64,000 bases of DNA from NCBI RefSeq assembly GCF_001647675.1, contig NZ_CP015594.1, forward strand, positions 2,232,001 to 2,296,000, written 5' to 3'. Numbering within the stretch: position 1 is the stretch's first letter; every line of letters starts with the position of its first letter. This stretch comes from Acinetobacter sp. NCu2D-2 (GTDB lineage Bacteria > Pseudomonadota > Gammaproteobacteria > Pseudomonadales > Moraxellaceae). Below the pieces are notes generated by a model. That model made no database searches. It was not told the origin of the DNA and saw only the letters and a program-made list of their open reading frames with translations. Of this stretch, positions 28,301 through 35,377 are shown one piece after another. The position numbers and the translations under genes are program-made.

Positions 28301-29330
28301 GGAACGTACGTAAGTACAACGGCAAGCTACTGATCAAGCCGTCAAAGGCAAACATCAGCGCTCACCTTGACAAGCTGCGAGCATTAATCAATGCAAATAA
28401 AGCGACACGACAGGCCACTTTGATCGGTTTGCTCAACCCGATTCTAAGGGGTTGGGCCAACTATCATAGTCATGTCGTTGCCAAGAAGGTTTTCAACCAG
28501 GTAGACAACGCAGTGTGGGAAATGCTCTGGCGATGGGCTGTACGTCGCCACCCTCGCAAGACACTCCGATGGGTCAAAGATCGGTATTTCAAAGTACAAG
28601 GAGCGCGTCGATGGGTGTTCTCATGTGATGAACAGTCCGCCGATGGTCGGAAGCGACAATACACATTAGTGTCTGCCTCGGACACGCCAATTGTGCGACA
28701 TATCAAGATCAAGGCTGCTGCTAACCCTCATGACCCCGCATGGGATGAGTACTTCGAATCCCGATGGGGTAAAAGAATGCTGGTCTCCGCAAAGGGGCGA
28801 GCCAAGCTGTATCGGGTGTGGCTAAAACAAGGTGGTCGCTGCTGCGCCTGTCTTAAACCAGTCACCAAAGATACACCATGGCACAGCCGTCATATTGTGA
28901 AGCTAAGTCATGGTGGAACGGATGCAGTTGCTAATCTTGAGATTTACCATCTGTATTGTCCGAGGAATGTTCAGTTTGCCAATGTCAACGATGTATAACC
29001 GGGTGCCGAATGGCGCCTTAGCAGAGGCTTGAGCCGTGTGCTGGGAAACTCGCATGCACGGTTCTTAGGGGGTTGGACGTAGGTAACTGCGTCTGACTAC
29101 CCGACAACCAGATGCGCCCCTGGGCGTTGGGACGTAAGAACTGGTTATTTGCAGGTTCGCTGCGCAGCGGTCAGCGAGCAGCCAATATCATGACTTTAAT
29201 CCAGTCAGCAAAGCTGAATGGGTTGGATCCGTATGCCTATTTAAGTGATGTGCTGAAAAGGTTGCCGACACATAAAGTGACTCAGATTGAAGAATTGCTA
29301 CCACACCGCTGGAAACCTGAACCGAATTAA
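25382..29330 (+). CDS. tnpC: IS66 transposase TnpC, element 1 (two exons, 25382-26761 and 29106-29330)
   Basis: Exon 1 encodes 460 residues: leucine/glutamine-rich coiled coil, zinc-binding CSCGCQLR...CDQCDTLTQQ, then the DDE domain (VIHADETPVTI, NLVCDDYSGYKA, ...IDNNWVE). The frame is cut right after GAG of WVE. Exon 2 resumes with NQMRPWALGRKNWLFAGSLRSGQRAANIMTL. Removal of the intron joins the exons in frame to give a 534-residue TnpC with the conserved DNNxxE...RP motif. The intron sits directly behind the glutamate of that motif, probably the third catalytic acid. Without splicing the protein would stop 7 residues into the intron. Confidence 0.92.
26762..27336 (+). ncRNA. Group II intron ribozyme, domains I to IV upstream of the maturase ORF
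   Basis: About 575 nt of GC-richer, strongly self-complementary sequence with no plausible gene. It includes the 5-prime GTGCG and short hairpins such as the CCCCCTGCGGG and CACCCGTGTCACCGGGTG segments near the start. This is the catalytic intron RNA. I did not attempt a full secondary structure or EBS/IBS assignment. Confidence 0.8.
27337..28998 (+). CDS. ltrA: Group II intron reverse transcriptase/maturase/HNH endonuclease, copy 1
   Basis: 553 residues from ATG 27337, preceded by a GGAGGGAG ribosome site. Order: RT0 region (NKGKNTAGVDKVTW), RT fingers (PLRRVLIPKKNGKMRPLGIPTM, YGFRPQRSTADA, LEGDIQGCFDNISH), active site RYADDFIITG with YADD at 270-273, the thumb, maturase domain X (LLNPILRGWANYHSHVVAKKVF) and a C-terminal HNH endonuclease (CCACLKPV...WHSRHIVKLSHGGTDAVANLEIYHLYC). 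The full set supports splicing and mobility. The class looks chloroplast-like or a close bacterial type, but I cannot fix it by eye. Confidence 0.93.
   Translation: MNAAVSACAPSSTSWDSIDWIAVQRHVRGLQARIVKAVQDGRHNKAKALQWLLTHSFSGKALAVKRVSENKGKNTAGVDKVTWNTPKAKTGAMMSLKRRGYTPLPLRRVLIPKKNGKMRPLGIPTMKCRAMQALHLLALEPIAETIADRNSYGFRPQRSTADAAAQCFGVLSRKVSAEWVLEGDIQGCFDNISHDWMIANLPMDKVILRKWLKAGYVYQSKLFPSLSGTPQGGIISPVLANMTLDGLETMLAKRFSNAKWTGKKLQLVRYADDFIITGYSKEWLENEVRPAVVEFLAQRGLVLSQEKTKITHIGNGFDFLGWNVRKYNGKLLIKPSKANISAHLDKLRALINANKATRQATLIGLLNPILRGWANYHSHVVAKKVFNQVDNAVWEMLWRWAVRRHPRKTLRWVKDRYFKVQGARRWVFSCDEQSADGRKRQYTLVSASDTPIVRHIKIKAAANPHDPAWDEYFESRWGKRMLVSAKGRAKLYRVWLKQGGRCCACLKPVTKDTPWHSRHIVKLSHGGTDAVANLEIYHLYCPRNVQFANVNDV
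29031..29064 (+). ncRNA. Group II intron domain V, copy 1
   Basis: A 34-nt hairpin starting GAGCCGTGTGC and ending GCATGCACGGTTC with a GGAAAC-type tetraloop region. This is the most conserved piece of group II ribozymes, holding the AGC catalytic triad. It lies 33 nt after the maturase stop and 41 nt before the 3-prime splice site, as expected. Confidence 0.9.
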
Positions 29331-29408
29331 AAAATAGGCATGGGGTTCAGCGGACGCTTACAATCGTTTAAAACTCCAAGGCTTATAAAGCAGCCCAATT
29401 TTAGACAT

Positions 29409-29437
29409 AAAAAAATGCGCCAAAAGGCGCATTTTTT
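29409..29437. terminator. Bidirectional terminator between the lipase array and rplS
   Basis: AAAAAATGCGCC-AAAA-GGCGCATTTTTT, a perfect stem with A and T flanks. Confidence 0.9.
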
Positions 29438-29458
29438 AACTCATTAAAACAGCAACAA

Positions 29459-29833
29459 TTAAGCTGAAGTTTTACGAGCTGGTAATTTTTCACGGATACG
29501 TGCAGCTTTACCAGACAATTCGCGTAGGTAGTAAAGTTTAGCACGACGTACGTCACCACGACGTTTCACATCGATTTTAGCAACGATTGGTGAGTGAGTT
29601 TGGAAAACACGTTCAACACCAACACCGCTAGAAATTTTACGTACTGTGAACGCAGAGTTCAAACCACGGTTTTTCTTAGCGATTACAACGCCTTCGAACG
29701 CTTGTAGACGTTCACGGTCGCCTTCTTTTACTTTTACTTGAACAACTACTGTGTCACCAGGAGCAAAAGCAGGGATGTCTTGTTTAAGCTGAGCATTTTC
29801 TACAGCTTGTACTAAAGGATGTTTACCGCTCAT
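29459..29833 (-). CDS. rplS: 50S ribosomal protein L19
   Basis: 124 residues starting [17 protein letters not shown], with [46 protein letters not shown], diagnostic of bL19. It is last in the S16-RimM-TrmD-L19 operon, 172 bp after trmD. ATG 29833 is chosen over the longer frame to 29875. Confidence 0.97.
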   Translation of the reverse strand: MSGKHPLVQAVENAQLKQDIPAFAPGDTVVVQVKVKEGDRERLQAFEGVVIAKKNRGLNSAFTVRKISSGVGVERVFQTHSPIVAKIDVKRRGDVRRAKLYYLRELSGKAARIREKLPARKTSA

Positions 29834-30005
29834 GGGGTATCTCCAATATGTGCGAGTTAGAAGAGGTCTAATCATCGCTGGGGCTAGAGGCTAAAGCGCA
29901 TAGACCCGATTAGCTTTCCCTTTATGCTTGACCGCTTCAATGCATAAAGAGCCTATTTAATACTTAATCCGAAGATCAAGCTTTTCATTGTGCGCAGAGC
30001 ATAAA

Positions 30006-30755
30006 TTAAGCTTTATGTTCTGGCAAATCTTTTAGCCATTTTTTTTGCTTTTTAGTCAGCTCGACTTGTTCAACCAATTCAGGTCGACGTTCAAGTGTAC
30101 GCTGATAACGCTGCAAAAACCGCCATTTTTCTATGTTTGCATGGTGACCTGATTTAAGTACCTCAGGCACATCCAAACCTTCAAAATGATCTGGCTTGGT
30201 ATATTGTGGGCAATCTAAAAGACCATCCACAAAGGAGTCTTGCACATGGGATTGTTCATCAGACATGGCACCCGGAAGTCTCCGAATAATACTGTCTAAT
30301 AACACCATCGCAGGCAACTCACCACCCGATAACACGTAATCCCCGATTGACCATTCCTGATCAACGTATTTTTGGATTAAGCGTTCATCAACACCTTCAT
30401 AACGACCACAGAGTACAATCAATCCATCATATTTGACGAAATCCTGTACTGCAGGTTCATTTAAGGTTTTGCCTTGCGGTGACATATACACCACAGGAAC
30501 ATGGGTTACACCTGCTTCACAAGCAAGCTCTTTGGCACGGTGGATTGCTTTTGCCAATGGCTCAGCCATCATCACCATACCGGGACCACCACCAAATGGA
30601 CGTTCATCCACTCGTTTGTAATTCCCTTCAGCATAGTCACGAGGATTAATACAATGCACTTGTATTAAGTTACGCTGTGCTGCGCGCCCGCTAATACCGA
30701 AACGTGTAATCGCTTCAAACATTTCAGGAAAAAGCGTAATGACTGCAAAAAACAT
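30006..30755 (-). CDS. trmD: tRNA (guanine-N1)-methyltransferase
   Basis: 249 residues, [87 protein letters not shown] (trefoil-knot SAM site), [26 protein letters not shown] C-terminus. It methylates G37 of tRNAs to keep reading frame. ATG 30755 gives the family N-terminus; the frame extends to 30800 overlapping rimM. Confidence 0.97.
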   Translation of the reverse strand: MFFAVITLFPEMFEAITRFGISGRAAQRNLIQVHCINPRDYAEGNYKRVDERPFGGGPGMVMMAEPLAKAIHRAKELACEAGVTHVPVVYMSPQGKTLNEPAVQDFVKYDGLIVLCGRYEGVDERLIQKYVDQEWSIGDYVLSGGELPAMVLLDSIIRRLPGAMSDEQSHVQDSFVDGLLDCPQYTKPDHFEGLDVPEVLKSGHHANIEKWRFLQRYQRTLERRPELVEQVELTKKQKKWLKDLPEHKA

Positions 30756-30781
30756 CGCAGACTCCCGTATTTCCAAAAATG

Positions 30782-31330
30782 TTAGTAGTCTACGCCCCAA
30801 TTGACGTAAATACGACCCGCTTCGAGATCAACGCGTTGTACCACATCTTTATGCCATGGAATCATGCGTTCTTCGCCATCGACGCTGTCTGAAGTTGCAC
30901 GAACTACCATCACATCGTTGGCACCTGTCTCAAACAATTCATGGATTTGACCGAGATTCACTTCTTGTTCTTCATCGTCCAGACCTAACACTGTTAGACC
31001 TTTTAAATCAGACCAATAATACTCGTCCACGCCCGGTTGAGGCAGTTGCGCTTTTGAAATCCAGATATTTGCGCCAACCAGTTCGTCTGCTCCAGTGCGA
31101 TCGCTCACACCTTTTAAGCTAACAACCAGGCCTTTGCCATGTGGTTTCCAACGTTTTACATCTGCTACTTGCCAACCTGCTTTAGTCTCAATGTACCAAG
31201 GCAGGTAGTCAAAGATATTGCTCATAGGTTCTGTATTGGAATAAACCCAGAGCCACCCATTTAATCCATATGCTGAACGTAGCTGTCCAATCTGAATACG
31301 ATCTTCGGGAACATTCTGTGTTGGTGTCAT
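30782..31330 (-). CDS. rimM: Ribosome maturation factor RimM
   Basis: 182 residues with [20 protein letters not shown] at the N-terminal RimM domain and a PRC-barrel C-terminus ending [27 protein letters not shown]. It binds S19 during 30S head assembly. It sits between rpsP and trmD in the conserved operon. Confidence 0.96.
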   Translation of the reverse strand: MTPTQNVPEDRIQIGQLRSAYGLNGWLWVYSNTEPMSNIFDYLPWYIETKAGWQVADVKRWKPHGKGLVVSLKGVSDRTGADELVGANIWISKAQLPQPGVDEYYWSDLKGLTVLGLDDEEQEVNLGQIHELFETGANDVMVVRATSDSVDGEERMIPWHKDVVQRVDLEAGRIYVNWGVDY

Positions 31331-31348
31331 GGGCTAGCTACTACCGTA

Positions 31349-31606
31349 TTACGCAGCAGCTGCAGCTTTTTTAGCTTGAGCAGCTAAAGAAGCAACACGT
31401 TCAGAAGGTTGAGCACCTTGAGAAACCCAGTGAGCAAAACGGTCAGCGTCTAAACGAAGTTTTTCTGCTTTACCTTGAGCTGTAGGGTTGAAGAAACCGA
31501 TACGTTCGATGAAACGACCGTCACGTGCATTACGGCTATCAGTCACAATGATTTGATAGAACGGACGTTTTTTAGCACCACCGCGTGCAAGACGAATAAC
31601 AACCAT
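31349..31606 (-). CDS. rpsP: 30S ribosomal protein S16
   Basis: 85 residues, [41 protein letters not shown], unmistakable bS16. First gene of the operon, 18 bp before rimM. Confidence 0.97.
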   Translation of the reverse strand: MVVIRLARGGAKKRPFYQIIVTDSRNARDGRFIERIGFFNPTAQGKAEKLRLDADRFAHWVSQGAQPSERVASLAAQAKKAAAAA

Positions 31607-31707
31607 GATAGAACCTTATAGTTTTTACGGATTATCCCTGCACCGACCATCGATACAATTCAAACCCCTTTCATAGAGGGCAGTATTTTACGTGAACTTT
31701 GCCCTGA

Positions 31708-31746
31708 ATGAAAGATCAAAAATTGTTTGGCTACAATTTTGATTTT
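31708..31746. terminator. Terminator at the end of pilE
   Basis: ATCAAAAATTGT and ACAATTTTGAT form an A/T-rich stem, with T run on the leftward strand, directly after the pilE stop at 31747. This separates the pilus operon from rpsP. Confidence 0.6.
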
Positions 31747-31916
31747 TTATTTACCGTCCCAATTGGTAGTTGCAGATGGTGTACACGATGAACCTTTATA
31801 CCAACATTTTTCACCGCGGTGGTTAAGCCTGTTATGACCATCCGTTTGTTGGACAGTACCTGAAATAGGCACTGCATTTAAAACCCATGTATTTGCTGTA
31901 ACATCAGTAAGACTAT

Positions 31917-32075
31917 TGACACACTCCCACCACTTTCGACTAGCTCAAGTGGAGGATTCTAAAAGCAAAAGCTCTTAGGCGACTTCCTCACGGATTTCAC
32001 TTGCTTTCTGCTTCACAAGGCGACCTTTACCGCATCCACCCTCCACAGACAAAACGGTGTGTCCCACCGCCAAAA
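31917..32075 (-). ncRNA. Candidate omega-RNA (reRNA) of TnpB
   Basis: In IS200/IS605 elements the guide RNA of TnpB covers the 3-prime end of tnpB and the element's right end, with the guide in the flanking DNA. Here that corresponds to the last part of tnpB and the end hairpin at 31926-31956, read leftward. The guide would be about 16-20 nt of pilE from 31916 downwards. Location is inferred from the family; boundaries are not seen directly. Confidence 0.5.
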
Positions 32076-33279
32076 TATTGCGAGAAGCATTTATATCCGC
32101 ATTCTCGCTAAAACCACACTCAATACAGTTAAAGTTTGCCTGAGTGAGCCTATTTTCTTTTGCAACATGACCACATGAACTACAAGTCTGACTTGTATAT
32201 TTAGGGTCAACTTTAACAAGTAAGCCACCTCGCCATTGTTGCTTATACTCCAACATATCAACAAGCATTGACCACCCTTGATCTAGGATTGATTTGTTTA
32301 AGCCTGATTTGGCTTTAACATTCTTTCCTTTTTTCTCAATTGAGCCTTTTGCAGACTTCGACATATTAGCTACTTTTAAGTCCTCAACTACGATCATTGC
32401 GTGGTTTTTGCTGAGAGTTGTAGTGACTTTGTGCAAGTAGTCATGCCGAATATTGGCAATATGATGATGTAGTTTGTTAACTTTTAAATTAAGTTTTTTC
32501 CAATTTTCACTGAACTTGGTTTTCTTTTTCAACTTGCGTTGAAGTCTAGCTAATTTCACTTGATTGGCTTTAAAACTATTGATCGGGTTGAATACCTGAC
32601 CATTAGAGGTTGTGACCAATTTCTTGATGCCAAGATCAACACCAATAGCTGATTTAGATGGGTGAATTGGTGTTTCAATTGTGTTTTCAACACCAAAAGA
32701 GATATACCACTTGCCAACATGCTTTGAGATTGTGACGTTCTTAATCTCGCCTAAAATATCTTGTGATTTTCTAAATTTTACAACGCCAATATCACTAGGC
32801 AATTTAACTTGGTTGCCTTTAACCCAACAATACCTATTAAATTGAACAATACGAATTGAATCATAACCATCTGATTTTTTCTTGAATCGTGGCATGAGTG
32901 GTCTAAGTTGAATTTCATTACCATCGGGTAATTTAAAAAATTTTGGCTTCTTAGCTTTGAATGGTTTTTGCTTTAGCTTGGCTTGTTCTTTTTTATCGAA
33001 GAATTTACCCCAAGCATCACCAAGATCACGAACTTTTTGTTGAAGTGAGACACCATTTGAACTGTTTTCTAAAAAAGCACACTCAGGCTTTTTGCGTAAT
33101 TCAGGGATTTTATTAACTAAATTAACTTTGTTAATTCGCTCATTATTAGCAAGCATCTCGAATGATGCAGCCAATATCTGATTCCAAACAAAACGTGCAG
33201 AACCAAGCAACTTGTTTAAAACAAGCTCCTGTTCTGCATTAGGCTCAAGCCTAAATTTGTACGCTTTGTTGATTTTCAT
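31975..33279 (-). CDS. tnpB: TnpB, RNA-guided endonuclease of IS200/IS605 elements
   Basis: 434 residues: N-terminal OrfB_HTH domain (KAYKFRLEPNAEQELVLNKLLGSARFVWNQIL), RuvC-like motifs with the three catalytic acids in GVDLGIKKLV, VVEDLKVANM and NADINASRNI, and a four-cysteine zinc finger (CSSCGHV...CIECGF) between the second and third. TnpB is the ancestor of Cas12 nucleases and cuts the empty donor site with an omega-RNA guide, which keeps the element in place. All key residues look intact. Confidence 0.95.
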   Translation of the reverse strand: MKINKAYKFRLEPNAEQELVLNKLLGSARFVWNQILAASFEMLANNERINKVNLVNKIPELRKKPECAFLENSSNGVSLQQKVRDLGDAWGKFFDKKEQAKLKQKPFKAKKPKFFKLPDGNEIQLRPLMPRFKKKSDGYDSIRIVQFNRYCWVKGNQVKLPSDIGVVKFRKSQDILGEIKNVTISKHVGKWYISFGVENTIETPIHPSKSAIGVDLGIKKLVTTSNGQVFNPINSFKANQVKLARLQRKLKKKTKFSENWKKLNLKVNKLHHHIANIRHDYLHKVTTTLSKNHAMIVVEDLKVANMSKSAKGSIEKKGKNVKAKSGLNKSILDQGWSMLVDMLEYKQQWRGGLLVKVDPKYTSQTCSSCGHVAKENRLTQANFNCIECGFSENADINASRNILAVGHTVLSVEGGCGKGRLVKQKASEIREEVA

Positions 33280-33337
33280 AAATGAGTGTGTATGTGTTAA
33301 TATGTATAAATACTACCACTAATTAAGCCATTTACCA

Positions 33338-33736
33338 ATGACAGAAATATATAAAAACCGACATTCAGCCTTTAATTTGCATGTACATTTAGTGTTTATT
33401 ACTAAGTACAGAAAGAAAATTCTAGGTGAGTTGCATCATAAGTATTTTATTGAGTGTGCATCTGAAATCTGCAAAGAGTTTGATGCGGAATTAAAGGAGT
33501 GTAATGGTGAAGCTGACCATGTTCATATGCTTATTCAGTACCCACCGACAGTTCAACTCAGTAAATTGGTAAATAACTTAAAATCAGTAACAAGCAGAAG
33601 AATGAGAAATGAGTTTTTAGATTTACGTGGTAGTTATGCAAAACCTGTTTTGTGGTCACGCTCATATTTTGCAGGGTCTTGTGGTGGCGCACCTTTGGAT
33701 ATTATTAAAAAATACATTGAAAACCAACAAGGTTAA
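33338..33736 (+). CDS. tnpA: TnpA, IS200-type HUH tyrosine transposase
   Basis: 132 residues with the Y1 transposase fold: FNLHVHLVFITKYRKKIL, the HUH motif DHVHMLIQYPP, and the C-terminal helix with the catalytic tyrosine (IIKKYIENQQG). It acts on single-stranded DNA hairpins at the element ends. It appears complete, so the element could be mobile. Confidence 0.94.
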   Translation: MTEIYKNRHSAFNLHVHLVFITKYRKKILGELHHKYFIECASEICKEFDAELKECNGEADHVHMLIQYPPTVQLSKLVNNLKSVTSRRMRNEFLDLRGSYAKPVLWSRSYFAGSCGGAPLDIIKKYIENQQG

Positions 33737-34067
33737 AATCCTTGAAATTCACCTCCACCCTGACTGTCGGGTGGAGTCCTCTTTCACTTTAAGATAGTAT
33801 AGAGCGCTTGACCTTGTCTTGGATATGATATTGTTGCTGTTTCCCCTATATTCGCCAATGTAATTGGATTACCATTTGCTTGTAAATAGCGAAAATTTGC
33901 CACTTTATAACGTTGTAGTTTTTTAGCGATATCTAACATTTCTGACTGCACTGCAACACGATGTGTCTTACGCACATATTCCTGATACGACGGGTATGCA
34001 ATCGCAGCCAAAATACCAATAATGGTAACGACAATCATGATCTCAATGAGCGTAAAACCTGTATTTT

Positions 34068-34532
34068 TTACCATGGTTCGCTCCCGACAGTACCACAATT
34101 TTCAAATGAAATATTAGCAAGTGTCTTATTCTTACAGCGCATGCCTGTGCTCGTCAGTAAATAAGAGAAATTTTTATTGTCCGTACTCAAAGCACGCATG
34201 ACCCAGTTACGACCCGATGCATTTGCATCGGTAAGCATCGAATCTGTATCGTCTGCATCAAAAATTTCAATATTGTACTTAATCGTACTTCCTGTAGCAT
34301 TAGCAGGACTCGTCGCCGTAGTAGTTGCAAAATTCTGGTACGAAAAACTTCGTGCTTTATGCCGCTCTAATAAGTTAGAGATTCGTAACATTTCCTGTTC
34401 AACCTGACTGGCAGCAACTCGTCGGGTATAACTTTGATAGGATGGAATCGCAATAGCTGCAAACATAGCTAAAATCACCACCACTATCATCAGTTCAACC
34501 AAAGTAAATCCTAAGGATTGTTTTTGCATCAT
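34068..34532 (-). CDS. Type IV pilin-like minor pilin
   Basis: 154 residues. The prepilin leader MMQKQSLG is followed by [30 protein letters not shown] (Glu5, hydrophobic alpha-1), a variable globular domain and two C-terminal cysteines (MRCKNK, ENCGTV). It overlaps pilE by the last codons (ATGGTAA), so the two are co-translated. It lies directly after the pilY1 fragment in the usual order pilY1-minor pilin-pilE. Intact, but without its partners. Confidence 0.85.
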   Translation of the reverse strand: MMQKQSLGFTLVELMIVVVILAMFAAIAIPSYQSYTRRVAASQVEQEMLRISNLLERHKARSFSYQNFATTTATSPANATGSTIKYNIEIFDADDTDSMLTDANASGRNWVMRALSTDNKNFSYLLTSTGMRCKNKTLANISFENCGTVGSEPW

Positions 34533-34539
34533 ATACTCC

Positions 34540-35058
34540 TTAACGCTGGTCATACCAACGCTGCGGAATTAACTGGTTAGCAGTGTTATAGCGTTTTTGT
34601 AAAATTGCATTATTTGAGATACCGGTAGAATCAACGTTCGCCACGATTAGACGCTGCATACCAGATCCACCCCCCGCACCGATAGCACCACCTACAATAC
34701 CAGCCCCCAAGTTCAAACGGTAAGATGACACTGAACCACCGTTACATTGACCATAAGGCATGCAGAATAATGTCATAAAACTTTCACCCTTAACGCCTGC
34801 ACCACAATCGCCAGCAAGACCATCTTTACTACCGTCAAATGTTGTCACATAAAGGTCATTGTTGATAACAATTGGGGTTGACATGACCTTTTCACTTTGT
34901 AATTTAAAGCTCTTAAATTTATAGAACCAACCATGCGTTGTCGCATAAGGTGCATGACGTGTAGCGGTCGAAAAACGATTGGTATCGGTCAATTCAATAA
35001 GTTTAGATGCTGAATCTGTGGTTCCCCCTGTGACGGTACTAGACTGTAAAGTGATATC
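34540..35058 (-). pseudogene. pilY1: PilY1 tip adhesin, C-terminal fragment
   Basis: An open frame from the IS boundary at 35058 to 34540 encodes about 172 residues (GSDITLQSSTVTGGTTDSASKLIELTDTNRFS...IPQRWYDQR), resembling the last part of the PilY1 beta-propeller and tail. Normal PilY1 is over 1000 residues, so most of the gene is missing upstream. There is no start codon or promoter for the fragment other than internal ATGs. Assignment rests on position in the minor pilin operon and C-terminal resemblance. Confidence 0.75.
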
Positions 35059-35143
35059 TGATCCTAGACAAAATAATGGACAGCACGTCCCTCTAAAGAT
35101 AACGTAACTTTAATCTTTGGAGATTCAAGAAATGGCTATCTTG

Positions 35144-35377
35144 CACAGCAATGCTGCTTGTATCTTGATTGATATAGTGATTAGCTACCACTATACGCAA
35201 ATTGTAGAGTTTGGAATGCTGCTAAAATCTTAAATTTGAACCTGAGATAAAACCTACAATTTGCCCTTATCCCTCATACAACTCTGAACGGTAACTAAGC
35301 ACTTTGATGCTGTATTCACAAGGTAAGATGATGGTTAATGGGATAAAAATCATAGCTTAAACTCAAGGAATATCACC
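35144..35377 (+). ncRNA. Candidate bridge RNA of the IS110 element
   Basis: The 234-nt leader has no ORF but strong structure: TATAGTG/CACTATA (35173-35179 with 35189-35195) and a perfect 11-bp stem GCAAATTGTAG/CTACAATTTGC (35197-35207 with 35254-35264) around a 46-nt loop. TATCTTG, the junction heptamer, recurs at 35161-35167 within it. IS110 recombinases use a bridge RNA transcribed from such a non-coding end, with loops that pair with target and donor DNA. The layout fits, though the guides were not matched in full. Confidence 0.6.

Larger units (their letters stand above)
26762..29105 (+). mobile_element. Group II intron with maturase gene, copy 1
   Basis: It begins GTGCG, the group II 5-prime consensus, directly after exon codon GAG, and ends ...CTACCCGAC before AACCAGATG of exon 2. 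Domain V is recognisable at 29031-29064 and a domain VI-like hairpin follows. A maturase ORF lies in the loop of domain IV. The length is 2344 bp. It is in sense orientation in tnpC, so splicing restores the transposase. Copy 2 at 53220-55563 differs at only two positions that I could find (T/C at 28398 and 28442). Confidence 0.95.
24506..29361 (+). mobile_element. IS66-family element 1, split by a group II intron
   Basis: Ends are inverted repeats beginning GTAAGCGTCCGCTGAAC (left, from 24506) and its complement at the right end (to 29361). It is flanked by an 8-bp target duplication AATCGTTT (24498-24505 and 29362-29369), the size typical of IS66. Contents in order: tnpA, tnpB, tnpC exon 1, a group II intron of 2344 bp, tnpC exon 2. 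Without the intron the element is about 2.5 kb, normal for IS66. Confidence 0.95.
23554..29388 (+). pseudogene. Secreted lipase, copy 4: frameshifted start and IS66 insertion
   Basis: The natural start ATG (23554) is followed by six A, after which the frame stops at TAA within ten codons. One extra A would give MKKILLTASLILSSGFFNAQAS, a normal signal peptide, in frame with the long ORF that continues to 24505. The body is intact (GHSHGG, RDNDGLVPCCSAKFG, WNHLDEVN). At AATCGTTT (24498-24505) an IS66 element is inserted. The second TSD copy at 29362 continues N-R-L-K-L-Q-G-L-stop, exactly the tail of the paralogues. The element supplies a stop, so only KLQGL is lost at the 3-prime end; the 5-prime frameshift is the more damaging lesion unless TTG 23565 is used. 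Confidence 0.88.
31917..33787. mobile_element. IS200/IS605-family element with divergent tnpB and tnpA
   Basis: About 1.87 kb inserted in pilE with no target duplication, as expected for this single-strand transposing family. Imperfect subterminal hairpins are visible at both ends: near 31926-31956 (CTCCCACCAC...GTGGAGG) and at 33752-33775 (CTCCACCC...GGGTGGAG). tnpB reads left and tnpA right, like IS608. By that model the right end, beside the tnpB 3-prime end, is at 31917 and the left end at 33787. Boundaries are uncertain by about five bases. Confidence 0.85.
31747..34074 (-). pseudogene. pilE: Type IV minor pilin PilE, split by an IS200/IS605 element
   Basis: The N-terminal part (34074 to about 33787) encodes [39 protein letters not shown], a class III signal with the prepilin cleavage site and Glu5, through [13 protein letters not shown]. 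The remaining part lies beyond the IS, at about 31920-31747, and reads NSLTDVTANTWVLNAV...GEKCWYKGSSCTPSATTNWDGK, with the two C-terminal cysteines of the D-loop. The two parts can be rejoined in frame within the few bases of uncertainty of the IS ends. As it stands the pilin stops in the IS. Confidence 0.85.

Noticed and set aside
27244..28998. Reverse transcriptase as part of a retron or anti-phage RT system
   Set aside because: The protein has a maturase X domain and HNH, lies between GTGCG and a clear domain V, and splits a transposase gene precisely. It is a group II intron protein.
31975..33279. Cas12-like effector with a CRISPR array
   Set aside because: Sequence, size and the adjacent HUH TnpA show TnpB of an IS200/IS605 element. 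No repeat-spacer array is present in the window.
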